Part shown: piece after piece, positions 25,108 to 36,601 of the stretch
How positions within the stretch are numbered: position 1 is the first letter of the stretch
Layout of the letters: the number at the start of each line of letters is the position of its first letter
Assembly (NCBI GenBank): GCA_027625915.1
Contig: JANTQA010000008.1
Location: 2,683,001 to 2,747,000 of the forward strand
Origin: Anaeramoeba flamelloides
Taxonomy: Eukaryota; Metamonada; Anaeramoebidae
Direction: 5' to 3'
Length of the DNA stretch: 64,000 bases
Translations under genes and position numbers: made by a program
Notes under the pieces: generated by a model
What the model was told of the DNA's origin: nothing
The model's database searches: none
What the model saw: only the letters and a program-made list of their open reading frames with translations

Positions 25108-25643
25108 AGTGTCCTAGAGTGCTCTAGAGTGCCTAGCTTTTTTTTTAATTTGAAAAAAAAAAAAATTATTCAATTTTTTTTACATTTCAAATGGTAAAAA
25201 AAACCTAGCGATGCTTTTCCAGAATTCAAAAGAATAGAGAAAAACTAAGATTTTACTCAATTCTTTGAAATTCTGGAAAAGCTAACAGTGTTTTTTTTTG
25301 GTTTTCTGTATTAATCTGTAAAATTCATAGATTTTCCAAATAAATATAAAACTGCAGAAAATAAGCAAGTATCGCCAAGTGTCCGTAGAGTGCTGTTAGG
25401 TTTTTTTTTTTATTTTTAAAAAATAATAAAAAATTTTTTTGAAATTTTCTTTTAATTTCTAAAATTAAAAAAAACATAACTATGCTTTTCCAGATTTCAA
25501 GATAATTAAGTAAAATAAAAAAATTTTCTCCATTCTTTTAAATATGGAAAAGCTGAAAACGGTTTTCTTAAAGTTTTCTGTTTTATTAATAAAATCTATT
25601 GACTTTTCGAATAAACAGAAAACTCTCAAAATGTTAAAGTCAG
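25108..25643. repeat. palindromic-module array P3 (two tandem H4-H2-H1-H3 units)
   Basis: Starts with H4 (GAGTGCTCTAGAGTGCCTAG), then H2, H1 (25216-25283, arms around CCAGAATTCAAAAGAATAGA) and H3 (25293-25355). The same order then repeats from about 25367 (CAAGTGTCCGTAGAGTGC) to 25643. It shows that H4-H2-H1-H3 is a unit of roughly 270 bp. Joined to LINE fragment C4. Confidence 0.8.
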
Positions 25644-26193
25644 GTTTTATTTAATTCAAGAAATAAATAAATATATTAGAGATTTTTTTCAGGCAATCTT
25701 TTGTTTTTTAGATCATAAAGAAAAGTGTATAAAAATTACGAAAGACCAACTATTTCTAAATGTCTTGTTTTTTTTTTTTGTTTGGAAGCACCAAAACTTT
25801 CATTATAAAAAAGAATTTCAAAAATTTTATTTCAAATACAGTCAAAAAATCGAGAGATTAAATACTTGTAACTCTGTTTTTGTTTTAATTTGGATTCCCT
25901 AAGCATGAAAAAAAAAATTAAATCAATTTTTTCTTGTCAAGAAATAAAAAAAAAAAAAAAAAAAAAGGATAAAAAATGTTTATTAAATTATTTATTTTTG
26001 GTATATTGGTAAAAGTGAAAATTGAAATCTATTATTACTGATACTTTATGTTTATTCAAAATAAATCAAGAATATTCAATTTCTTTATTTCAAATAAACT
26101 AAACCATTTCAGTTACTTTTCTTTTCGCCAAGGTTGATTTGTTTAATTGTGATTTTGTTTGTTTTCCCCAAAAAATATCTCTGTTTGTTCAGT
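25644..26193. other. gene-free 3' flank of eL13
   Basis: Nothing recognisable apart from an A tract at 25949-25966 and the presumed 3' UTR of eL13. Confidence 0.55.
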
Positions 26194-26923
26194 TTATTTC
26201 TTCTTTCCTTGTCTAATTTTGATGAGTCTTTCTTTGGTTTTTTGAATTTTGTCTCTTCTTTCTTTAGCAAGATCTCTTTCACGTAATTCTTGTGGGATCA
26301 CTCTGGTTTCAATGACTCTTTCTGGATATCTGACTTTCATATAGGTTTTAACTTGTTTGGCTTGTTTTTGTAATTCTCTTTTGGAATCTTGTTTGTTTGG
26401 GTTTTCTTTTTAAATGAAATTAAAAGTAAAATAAACAAAATAAAAAAAAAAAAAAGAAAGCAAAAAAAAAAAGTAAAGGAAAAATTAAAAAATAAAAAAA
26501 AAAAACTCAAAAGGCGAATTGTGGATTCTTACTTCTTCTTCTTGGGAATAAGATTAATTTTTCTTTATATTCTCTGAGTCTTTCAACATTTTCCTTTAAG
26601 GTCTGAGCGGATCTGTTTTTTCTTCTTTTGTCAACAGCAATACCGATCCCCATTGCTTGGTGTCTTGAAATGCCTGCCATTTTCAATTCACGATGAGTAA
26701 AGCCTCTTCCTGATTTGATTCTCATGTTGTATCTTTGAGTTTGGCAATGAACAATTGGCCTGAGGGAGCCAGATGCTGGTCTTGGTGCAACTTTGATTGC
26801 TTTTTTGATTCTATTTTGCTTTCTTCTGGTCTTTCTTGCTGGTTGATCAAACCAGGTTTTGACTCTTGTTTTCCAATCTTTATGGAAATGGACGTTTGGT
26901 AAGGTTAATTTATAATTTGGCAT
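26194..26923 (-). CDS. RPL13: 60S ribosomal protein eL13 (RPL13)
   Basis: Modelled as complement(join(26194-26405, 26533-26923)), 200 residues against about 210 in animals. The N-terminal exon carries the family hallmarks [18 protein letters not shown] and the segment ending KLILFPR. A 127-bp GT-AG intron (26406-26532) separates an Arg/Lys-rich second exon, which continues [20 protein letters not shown] and ends IRQGKKK then TAA. Without splicing the frame would stop soon after FPRRRSK, so the second exon is required to match family length. Structural protein of the large ribosomal subunit. The start is the ATG opening [10 protein letters not shown]. Strong call. Confidence 0.95.
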
Positions 26924-29754
26924 TTATAAGAATAAAAAGCTTTCAACCAGAGTAATAAAAAAAAAATGAAATCTATTATTTTCAAATAAACTCTTTCTCA
27001 AAGATACAAAAATATGAAGAAACTAACTACTGGGGTAAAATATGCTTTGTTAGATGATTCATTGATCGATATATATGACAAAATTTTGATTTTACTATTA
27101 TTTTCCAATTAAAAAATGAAAATTTTTAGTTCATTCTCTGAAATATTATTCTATGAATAAATAAGTTGAAAACCCGGTTCATATTTAACTAATCTGAAAA
27201 ATGATATTTTTAGACATTTAAACTAAATTTCCTTAGATAACTCTAAGAAAAATTTTTTATGCTTGATTTTGATTGGAACAGTTATAATTAATATTCATTT
27301 TGGAAATTAAAATATAAATTTTTATCTATTAATTGGAAAATAACATTATCTAACATAATATTATTATGTTATCATATATCTTTTTGATTTACTTCATGAG
27401 AACAAAATTCAAATGTGAAGATAGTTAAGATGAAGGAAAGCTCTTCCAATTATTTTTTAAGTGAAAAAAATAAAAGTGTATATCTGGCAAATATTATAGA
27501 TAAACAAAAAAAGGAAAAATTATTCTTACCATTTCAAGAAAAAAATTTTAAAAACAATTTTTAATTGTAAAATTTAATAGAACCTATAAATTCAAAGAAA
27601 CTCTAATTAATAAAAGGCCAAAATTAATCGTTAAAAACATCAACGGAGGCCTAAGGATATAAATTATTTTTTCAATATTTCATTATGGGAATCTGTTATT
27701 CTTTTTATGACTGATTAATAAAAATATAATTCTAAATTGGTAATTTTTGAGATCTCCAAAATAACTCTAGGATTTCTATATAAAAGAAGATCTAAATTGT
27801 GTTTTTTGGTTTGATTAATAATAGTAAATTAGGATTATTCTTGTAATTTAATTTGTTTTTTCTTTGAAATGATTTTATTTTTAGTTTTCAAGTTCGGTAA
27901 AATATCCAATTTTAAAATCTTGTTGAAATTCTTTATTTTATCTTTTACTTTTTTTATAAATATTTAAGGGTTTTAGAAATCTTATTCTCAGAAAAAATTA
28001 CTTTTATATTTAACCTGGATATTTAAATTTAAGAAAATATAAGTTAATAGGTCTTGTAAAATTAATTAAATATTATTTTTTCTTGAAAATCATTTTGATT
28101 TATTGAAAATTATTTTAATCATTTATTAATTTTTTTTTGATTTAATTTTTTTAATTAAGTACTCAGTTTGGTTTCATCAAAAAAAAAAAAAAAAGTTATA
28201 TACTTTATATTTTGTTACTTTTACGCTTTTTTCATTGGATAAACTCAAATTAAATTACTTAATGTTATTGAACCGTTTGATCAAACTATAATTTGTATAG
28301 AAAAAAAAGATTACATTAACCATTTTTTTTTTTTGTTGTGCTCTCCACAGAATGATCTAGATATTATTTTATTTTATATTAATCATTTTCTTTTTAGATT
28401 CAATTATTCATTTTTCTGTTGAATTAAATTAAGGCAAGAAATCACCTTTAAGATTTTAATTATCCGGTGGTTTGAATGCTATATTTCTTCAAGAATTTCT
28501 TTAAATAATATTTTTAACAAATATTTTTGTGTATTTTTAAGAATTTAAACTTGTTTTTTTGTGTTACTTCTTTTAATGTTTTTTTTTTTTTTTGACAGAG
28601 CAATATAAAATAAAAATGAAAATTCATTATTTTTATATAATTCTTCGGTTTATACAAACCAAATAATAAAATTTATTTCTCAACCAAAAAAGTAGTATCA
28701 AGTTTTTGTGAGAAAAACTTATATAAAACAAATTAATTTATTCTGAGAATAGTGAAATTTTATAATTTTATTATTTGCCATTTTTTTTTTTTGCAGGAAT
28801 AAAAAAATTTTTTTTATTTTTTACATTATTTTGATTAAAAGGGTTTCTTTTTTTCAATATTTATGCTGAGAGTGAAAAAAAAATATAAAATAGTAATATT
28901 AATTTGTCTTTATTGTATTTCAAATTCTTGGTATTCGAAAATATCAAAAAAAAAAATGAAATAAACCAAATCAAAAACAAAAGATCAAGAGTTAAATAAG
29001 TGATAATTAAATATCTTATATTTACTTTTAATAACCCCCCGGAGTCTTTTTAACATCTGATGTATTTAAAAAATCATGTTTCTTTTTACTAGAAGACTTA
29101 TAAATTAATAAATCAAAAAACATGAAAATAAACATTAAGAAAATATAATATTGGTTTCTTAAAGTTCGATTATTTAAAAAGAAATTCTAAAAATGAAGTA
29201 TCAAATTGGAAAATTTATCTCAGAAAGTGAGTTAATTTTAATAAATTTATAAACTTCAAAAAAACAAGTAATTTCATAAAATAGAGACAATTAGGAAAAA
29301 GTTTAAACACGTCCAATTCATTATTTAAAATTTAAACAAAAAATTAAGGAATTTACCTTCAAAATGATTTTGAACTTAGGTAACTATTGTATACTCAATT
29401 CGATGTTACATTGAAACAAGAAGAAAAAAAAACACGGTTTTTTATTTTGAAATGTGGATTTTTATGCTCTGAACATCGGTACATGGGATCGTTGTAGATG
29501 AAAAAAATAATTTCCTGTGATAAACCAAGTCAGTAAAGACTTTGAAGAGACTGATTGTTTCAATCTAATAACCAACCAATTTATTGAATAATTATTCTTT
29601 TTTAATACTCTCTCGAGAAATGTTTCTGGTTAAATACTGCAAAAAAGAAACAAATAAACAAAGGTCAATTAAATGGGTATTGTTTGATTACGATAATCCT
29701 AAAATTCTATTTTTAATTATTTATTTATTTCAAAATTCTATTCAAAAAGAAAAG
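26924..29754. other. gene-free stretch between eL13 and Csl4
   Basis: About 2.8 kb of A/T-rich sequence lying upstream of eL13 and downstream of Csl4, with no credible open frame. It holds one R7 repeat copy (29090-29570). A block at about 27290-27345 matches 60078-60145 in reverse. Confidence 0.55.
29090..29570. repeat. dispersed repeat family R7, copy 1
   Basis: Diverged collinear match to 54770-55260. Shared landmarks are AAAAAGAAATTCTAAAAATG, GAACAAGAA-type sequence followed by a purine run, and ATGCTTTTATGC-like versus TTTTTATGCTCTGAAC. No open frame. Confidence 0.55.
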
Positions 29755-30327
29755 TTAATCCAATATTGCAACTTTCCTTTTTTCAATGTTGTTTGTTTTT
29801 TCACAAACCATTTCTTCTTCGGAATTGGCTTTCATTTTAAACCCGGATTTGCTTTTTGCGTGGATAACTCCTAAATCACTTTTTGCTGATGTTAAATAAA
29901 AGCTGTAGCCTCTTGATTCTCCAAGTGAAATGACTTCTGCTCGTACGATGTCACCTGGCTGGTAACTTTCTGACATGACTACCCGATCAATGTTCTTGGA
30001 TCGTACGTCTTGTTTTCGGATTATCCCAGAAAAGGATTCCTTTAAAGGTAAATCACCAATACAAAGAATTTCGATCTGCGCTGAAGATAACCGAATTCTA
30101 CTCACACGGCCAGTAATAATGTCACCAACAGTTGGCTGGATCGACGTTTTGGATCGTAAACTTTGGATTGTCAATGTCGTTTTTTTCTTTAAATCTTCTG
30201 ATTCTTCCAAGATCAATTTCCCACAAACACTTGAATAAATATAACTTTCGTGAATATACGTTCCTTGTCCACTTTCAAATTGTGCTGTTTGCCCTAGTCT
30301 TTGTCCAGTGATTACAAATTGAGACAT
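29755..30327 (-). CDS. CSL4: exosome complex subunit Csl4 (EXOSC1)
   Basis: Single-exon gene, 190 residues (human homologue about 195). The N-terminal domain reads FVITGQRLG...GTYIHESYIYSS. The central S1 RNA-binding domain (about residues 62-150) includes VGDIITGRVSRI and the very conserved GIIRKQDVR and SYQPGDIVRAEVISLGESRG. The C-terminal part (DLGVIHAKSKSG, then EEEMVCEKT) corresponds to the zinc-ribbon-like end, but one Cys pair appears reduced. Csl4 is one of the three S1/KH cap proteins of the RNA exosome, acting in 3'-5' RNA decay and processing. The start is placed at MSQFVITG because conservation begins there. The frame is open 23 codons further upstream (ATG at 30396), but that part is not family-like. 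Confidence 0.93.
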   Translation of the reverse strand: MSQFVITGQRLGQTAQFESGQGTYIHESYIYSSVCGKLILEESEDLKKKTTLTIQSLRSKTSIQPTVGDIITGRVSRIRLSSAQIEILCIGDLPLKESFSGIIRKQDVRSKNIDRVVMSESYQPGDIVRAEVISLGESRGYSFYLTSAKSDLGVIHAKSKSGFKMKANSEEEMVCEKTNNIEKRKVAILD

Positions 30328-30431
30328 TTCTGAAACGAAGATATTTAAATTTTGAAAAAGAATTAAAAAATGGTATTGAAAAAATGTTTCTTCCAAATTA
30401 CATAATTTTTTCTGAATTATTTATTTTTGAA

Positions 30432-31109
30432 GGTCAGAGTCATTACAGTGAAATTTTTTATTCTGAAATGGAAAAAAACTTTTTAGTAATTTTATTGATG
30501 ACCTAACACCAATCAAAAACCAACCAACCTATGATGTACGATCGATCTCCAAAAATCAACAACTAAAAAATGTGGACATTTTTTAGAAAAAAGCGCCAAA
30601 GAGCGACACTCAATTTCCAATTAGAATGGTTGTGAATTACAATTCTGAAAACAACTATGTCAGTTTTGAAGTGTCGCTCTTTGGCGCTTTTTGAGATCTC
30701 GGTGACTTTTTTTTTCTTTTTTTTCTTTTTTCAAATGAGTTATTTTTATTGAAAGACTATTACCTAATCCTTACTTGGTCAAATTTCGAGGGGTTTAAAA
30801 TAACCACAAATCAGACTAAATCGAATAAAATTGATTGCGAAATACAAGAAATCAATTTGTTTTAAATTAAAGAAATTTAACCTCATTTTTAAAAAGAAAA
30901 TGAGAAAAGATGAATTTTTTTAAAATTTTGATTTTTTGAAATTGAGAAGTCTTTTTCTTCGTTGAATTTTTTGTCAAAGAGATCCTATGGAATTTTTTTT
31001 TTTGTTATTTGAATTTTTTCAACCAAAAGAAGGGCTATTTCACAATACCCTTTTTGGTCTCAGGTAACCCCTTGAGTATGGTGCCTTTTCACGGTAAATG
31101 ACTAGACCC
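30432..31109. mobile_element. TTAA-type MITE, copy C
   Basis: A 678-bp copy almost identical to 11512-12190. Left flank TGAA (one change from TTAA), right flank TTAA at 31110-31113. Termini: left GGTCAGAGTCATTACAGTGA, right on reverse strand GGGTCTAGTCATTTACCGTG. The internal hairpin is intact. It lies 105 bp upstream of the Csl4 start codon, so it may overlap that gene's promoter. Confidence 0.85.
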
Positions 31110-31430
31110 TTAAGGTTATTTCAAATAACTTTGTTGTAGAGAACTACAATAGGATTTGTGAAAGTGTTTTAAAGTTTTGGGTTTGTTATGAGAATTATTT
31201 AAGAAAGTAGGTTCATTTTACCCTTTTGAAAAATTTTGATTACAGGAATCGTACTGAAAAATGATATTTTGAGTTCCACCAGATATTGAAACTAAAATAC
31301 CATTCGCAGTTCTGTTTGTGAAAAGGAAAAGAACCAAGTAATTCAGAGTTGAATCTTTCATTTTTTAATATTTTGTACTTTTTTTTTCAATAAATTTTTG
31401 GTTTTATATTTTTAGTATTGGATCTAGAAA

Positions 31431-31564
31431 GATGTTTATAAATGAAATGTTTGAAATTAAATTAATAATAAACTTAAAAAGAAGATAGACCCAAGTAGAT
31501 GTTTATAAATGAAATGTTTGAAATTAAATTAATAATAAACTTAAAAAGAAGACAGACCCAAGTA
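31431..31564. repeat. 67-bp tandem duplication
   Basis: Two adjacent 67-bp units (31431-31497 and 31498-31564), each beginning GATGTTTATAAATGAAATGT, differ at a single base (GATAG versus GACAG). A very recent local duplication. Confidence 0.95.
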
Positions 31565-31770
31565 GATGTATATTTTAAACAAATCTTTTCTTTTTAGAAA
31601 ACCAAACAAGAAAGATCACCTTTTCATATAAATTTGAGGAATACAAAAAAGAAAAAAAAAAATTCGACCAAAATATATTTCTGAAGATTCGTTTTCTTTA
31701 TCTTCTTAATTTGTATGAAACCAAACAAGCCCTTACTTTGGGGGTTAAGTTCCCATTTTTATTTATTATT

Positions 31771-31812
31771 TTTTTACAAAAACTTTTTTTTACAAAAACT
31801 TTTTTTTACAAA
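31771..31812. repeat. 16-bp tandem repeat, about 2.6 units
   Basis: Unit TTTTTTTTACAAAAAC repeated head to tail, seen directly. Confidence 0.85.
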
Positions 31813-31925
31813 TTTTTTTTCAAGATATTTTTCAACTATTTTTGATTAAAATAAGTCAAATCAAAGAATACTATTCAAAGTTTAAAGTTGAAAGGATTGA
31901 TATAGCTGTAATCAAAAAACAGTTA

Positions 31926-32122
31926 CAGTCAGTTTCACTTTTAAGGCACAAACTTTCAACGAAATTTAAGGCACAAAAAAAATCTCAAATTAAGGCACAA
32001 AATTCAAATTCTAGCAAAAATAAATTGTAAAAAAAAAAATTCCAAATTTTGTGCCTTAATTTGAGATTTTTTTGTACCTTAAATTTCGTTGAAAGTTTGT
32101 GCCTTAAAAGTGAAACTTACTG
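31926..32122. mobile_element. fold-back MITE, Tc1/mariner-like, copy 1
   Basis: A 197-bp near-palindrome flanked by TA (31924-31925, 32123-32124). Arms run from CAGTCAGTTTCACTTTTAAG at the left to its counterpart CTTAAAAGTGAAACTTACTG at the right, and stay complementary over about 80 bp each with a short loop. TA target sites and CAGT termini are typical of Tc1/mariner derivatives. A GGCACAAA motif recurs three times per arm. No coding capacity. Confidence 0.85.
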
Positions 32123-34129
32123 TACAAAAGATTTGATTTAAAGAAAAATAGAAATTGAGAAAAAATTGAAATCAAGAATTCAGAATTATTATTTGAGTTT
32201 TTAATAAAAAATAGTTAATTATCAAATCAAAAGGAATTCGTCCAATAAATCTTTATTTCTTGAAGATGATTTTTAAAAAAAAACCTATTTTCTGAACTCG
32301 GCCTAGAATTAGTGGAATTAAACAAAAATTGAAATTTAAAATTCGTTGTCACAGATTTTTTAGAAATATGAAGTAATTAATTAAACAAAAATTATCCAAA
32401 CAAAAGTTTTTCCATTCTAAAATTAAAAAACAATTACCAAATAAAGAATAAGTAATTACATCCATTATGACACAGATAAGATCAAGAAATAAATTATTTT
32501 TTGTATATTATTTCTGGATCAAAATTTTTATTTTTTCAAGTTCCCATTATTATTTGATATGAAAATATATTTTAATAGTGAAATATTCAACTCTCATATT
32601 TTATTAAAATATTAAGGTATATCACAAAAAAAAATAATTTGAATGGTTCAGTTTCGTATAAATGGTGGTACTCAAAATTTCTAAAATGTACTTAACCCCT
32701 TATAAAAAAGAATAAAAATGATTTGATTTCAATTTGTATAATATTCTTTTTTTTTATGAGATCTGAAAAATGTTATTGATTCTAATACTAAGAAAATTTC
32801 TTTAATGGTGTGATTACTCATTTTTTGCCTGTGTATCAATTTGAATCTTGAGTTATTTTATTCGAAAAAAATAAAATAAAATAGTATTCTTTAACTTTGA
32901 TGTGAAATTATTAGAATTTCAACAATTGATCAATTTTATCTGAATCAAACTAAATATTCCAAAAATAATAAGCAAAAAATGAGGAAATAAATAGTTAAAA
33001 ATTCTAAAAAAAACTGTTTGAATTATTATTTTTAAAAATATTCAATATCCATTATCTTATATCGAATTTAATTTCAATAAATAAAATTAATAAATTAATT
33101 TACAAAATAATATCACATTTTGTATATATTTTCAATATATACTTCAAACAATATTAATAAGATTTGAATTTAATTTTTTTTTAAATGAATCGTTTTTTTT
33201 TAAATAAGGGTGTAATATTTATTTGATATAAATCAATTGTATATTTTTCATTGATTGCCAACTATTTTTTAAATGTATTATCGTTTTTTTAGAATTTAAT
33301 AGATATATATTACTTTTTAATATTTAAGTAAATATTTTAATATAAATTTACTCAAAAATTTAATAGAAAATTATTTTATAAAATGTATTTTTATTTTTTC
33401 CAAATTATATTGACTCAATTTATTTTATATATTTCTTTTGTCCGATTTTTTTTGTGTTTTTTTAATATAAGGTATTTCAAAAATAAGTTGTTTTATTTTA
33501 ACATTACATAAAAAATATTTTTGTTGGTATATTTCGAAAAAAAATTAAGTAAAAAAAAATTACATTTTTATTCGTAAAACAATGCATAGCCAATTTCAAT
33601 AAAAAAATGGAACTATTGTAACGATATTTCTAATTTTTTTTAAATATTAAAAAATATATTTAGGTGTTTTTCATTCCATTGGAAAATGTTTCAAGATTAA
33701 TTTTCTGAGGTAAATGATTTTTCAATCAAAAAATAAAATAATAAATAGTAATTTTCACTCCTAAAAAATATTAGATAAATTTGAGACCAAAAAAAAAAAA
33801 AAATCACTCTGATTTATGCAGTCACCCACAAAAAAAAATTAAATTATTATTAAGAATCTATAAATTGTTTTTAATGATTTTGTATATTTAAATATTTTTC
33901 TTACAATTTTATTTTTATAAAGATATTCTAAAATAAATTTTCCCCTCTTTTTTGGAAATAGCATATAATTTATTTTACAAAAGAAAAAAATATTGAAAAA
34001 AATATTCTAACCTTAGAATATTGATTAAAATAATAATATAATTATTAACAAAAAAACTTCTTGTCGAACTCCCTGGTAGTGAAATTTAAGTAATAAAAAA
34101 CATAATATCCATTACAAAAGTTGTGATTA

Positions 34130-35410
34130 ACTTTTTGCAGCTTATGATTTTATTTTACTTTTTTTCGTCTTAATTCAATAAATATAATTTTTCTTTGTCT
34201 TTCTTTTAAGATATATATCCCCTTTGGTTATAATATTACCTAGATTTTATCTAAGTTAAAAAAAATAGAAATAAATTTATTCTCCCAGACAAATAAACTG
34301 GTAATTATTTCAAATCACTTATCTTCAATATTAAAAAAAAATTACATTAAAGAAATAATCTTTTCCTCATTTAAACCTAAAAAAAAATAAATAAAAATAG
34401 CAAAATATCCTAATAAAAAAGATTTTATACTGAACAAGTGTAAAAATGAAATGTTGTAAATATAGATTTTTTACAATTTTAGAGAACAATAAAGAGTTCC
34501 ATACATTTATCCAAATTTTTGTAATAGTAAAAATAATTTTAGATTATCTTAATAGAATAATAATAAATCAAAACAAAAAATCGTTTGGTAAATATCAATC
34601 CTTCCAAATTTTTATAAAAATAATTTTCCTAACAAAGTATTTATTAAGGGATTAGCGTCGCCATAGATTTATCTATAATCAAAGTATGTTATAATTGGGT
34701 GTAAATGGTATTAATGTAGCAATGTCTCAAATAGTTTCTGTGGCTCTAAAAAACCTATTATATGTCTTATTACACAACAAATTATAACATTTTTTACTTT
34801 TGATCGAAATCAATAAATTTTTAATTATTTTTTTTTTTTTTTACAGTCCTTTTTCTAATCTAAAAATAGAAACTCAAAATACAGCCTTCTGGTATTTAAA
34901 AATTCATCTTTAGAACTTTCAAAAGAAACTATTTTTTTAATTGTTTAATTTCAAAGATTTACTCAATAATCATCAACAGCTTGAAACACACAGACTGATT
35001 AGTTTTGTTCCTTTTGATAAAGCTAATTGCAATATCAACTTATTTCCAAAATTCAGAAATAATTGGTTAAAAAAAATTATGGGTTAATTATTTAATTTTT
35101 TAAAAAAAATGAATTTTCAAGCGATTCATATACATCTCAACACAAATAGAAAAGAGATATTCTGCAACTTTGGAGTCTGAATATTGATAATTTGATCTTT
35201 AAATTTCTGGTTAAATAAACATTAATTGTGAAAATTGTTGGGTTTTTTACTAATACAAGGATCTTTTTTAATTGATTAGATCAACAAATATTAAAACTTG
35301 ACTATTCAATTTTATAGAGACATTTGAACCATGTAGCACTGATGTAGTTACATTCAATAGCAAAATACTTTAATATTTAGCTTCTCCTCGGTAAAAGAAA
35401 TCCCTTAACC
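34130..35410. repeat. old dispersed repeat R4, longest copy
   Basis: Blocks match elsewhere in order: 34640-34800 with 41020-41180 (ATAATTGGGTGTAAATG), 34830-35110 with 42330-42620 (TTCTGGTATTTAA, TTTACTCAATAAT), 35300-35400 with 61275-61370, and 34130-34300 with 62810-62960. Probably an ancient transposable element of more than 1.2 kb. No protein remnant was recognised. Confidence 0.55.
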
Positions 35411-35599
35411 AAACTATTTATTATTGGAAATCCATTAAAGATCAAAAATCTAAACTATTGTTTCATTTATTATTACCAAAATTTGGATGAATACATGAGA
35501 CTCTTTATTTATCCCGAAAATTGTAAAAACTCTATTTTTTACAATATTCCTTATTTACACATGTAAGAGTTAAAATAATTTTTAGAATAACAATAATAT

Positions 35600-35870
35600 A
35601 TTTTTCATTCAAATTGAAAATCATTTTAATTTTACAAACGATTTTTATCATTTTTTTATTTTTCTGTTTTTTGTTTTCAATTCCTTTTTTTAAAATAGTA
35701 ATGCGATTCTTTCAATCAAAAAAGTGTTTTCCAACGATTCATATTAGATTAAAGTTGAGTTCTTCAAAATATAAAAACTCAAATAAAATTAGTTGATGGT
35801 ATCTAATCCTTTGATCGATCAATAAATGTAGATCAAATTTCAACAAATTTACAAAAACAATTTTTTGATG
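35600..35870 (+). repeat. dispersed ORF-derived repeat R3, decayed copy
   Basis: Contains GATGGTATCTAATCCTTTGA, TCGATCAATAA and TTTCAACAAATTTACAAAA shared with 16120-16300, 50300-50400 and reverse 50826-51110. Translation is interrupted by stops. Confidence 0.6.
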
Positions 35871-36601
35871 GTTTCATTATTTTGGATATATAGATTTTTA
35901 TTTTATATTTTTATTCCTTTGAATCTGTTATTTTGATAAAAGATGTTGAGTAGATAAATATTAATAATGAGTAACTTGGAAGTGATTTAATTACAAGTTT
36001 GGAAAAATAGAAAAAAATTTAAAAACTCAATAGATTTAATATTAATTTTTACAAAATACAAAATTTTCACGATACTCTTTGAATTAGGATACACAAATAT
36101 TGTCACTTCAAAATTCTATCTTTACCAGACTACGTGTCCAACACTTTGTTCTTAACAATAAATCTGAAAATAGGAAAAATCCAGATTTTTTTTTTTTCTT
36201 TTATTTGAATATAAATGATTGCTTATATATATACTAATACAAGTTAACTTAAATGTGTTTTCATATTTTGTTTGGAAAAATATAATAAATTGAGTTTTTT
36301 TTAATCTATTTTTGATTTTGGGTGTATCAAATTTTTTGGAATGGGATTTATTTATCTATTTTCAGGAATGAATTTTGTATAAAAATCAGATTTTACACTT
36401 TTTAATATAATTTTTTCAACAAAATAATTTATTTTTCAAAATTATAAACAAAAGCATTTGATAGGAATAAAAATAAAATCTTCTGAAAGGTGTTTTCGTT
36501 CTTATCAAGAAAATAAAAAAAAATGAAAATAAAAAAAAGAAGAAGGACATAAATTATTAATTTATTTTTGGGAATATTTAAATGAAATAAGCTAAATATT
36601 C

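Larger units (their letters stand above)
32123..36601. other. gene-free stretch with old repeats
   Basis: About 4.5 kb without a credible gene. It contains the long R4 repeat region (34130-35410, with more similarity at 36060-36170) and an R3 copy (35600-35870). Open frames here are short and Ile/Lys/Phe-rich. Confidence 0.55.

Noticed and set aside
26389-26577. Lys-rich plus-strand ORF over the eL13 intron
   Set aside because: It is the A-rich intron of eL13 read on the opposite strand.
31842-32030. Small plus-strand ORF of about 60 codons
   Set aside because: It lies mostly in one arm of the fold-back MITE and matches nothing.
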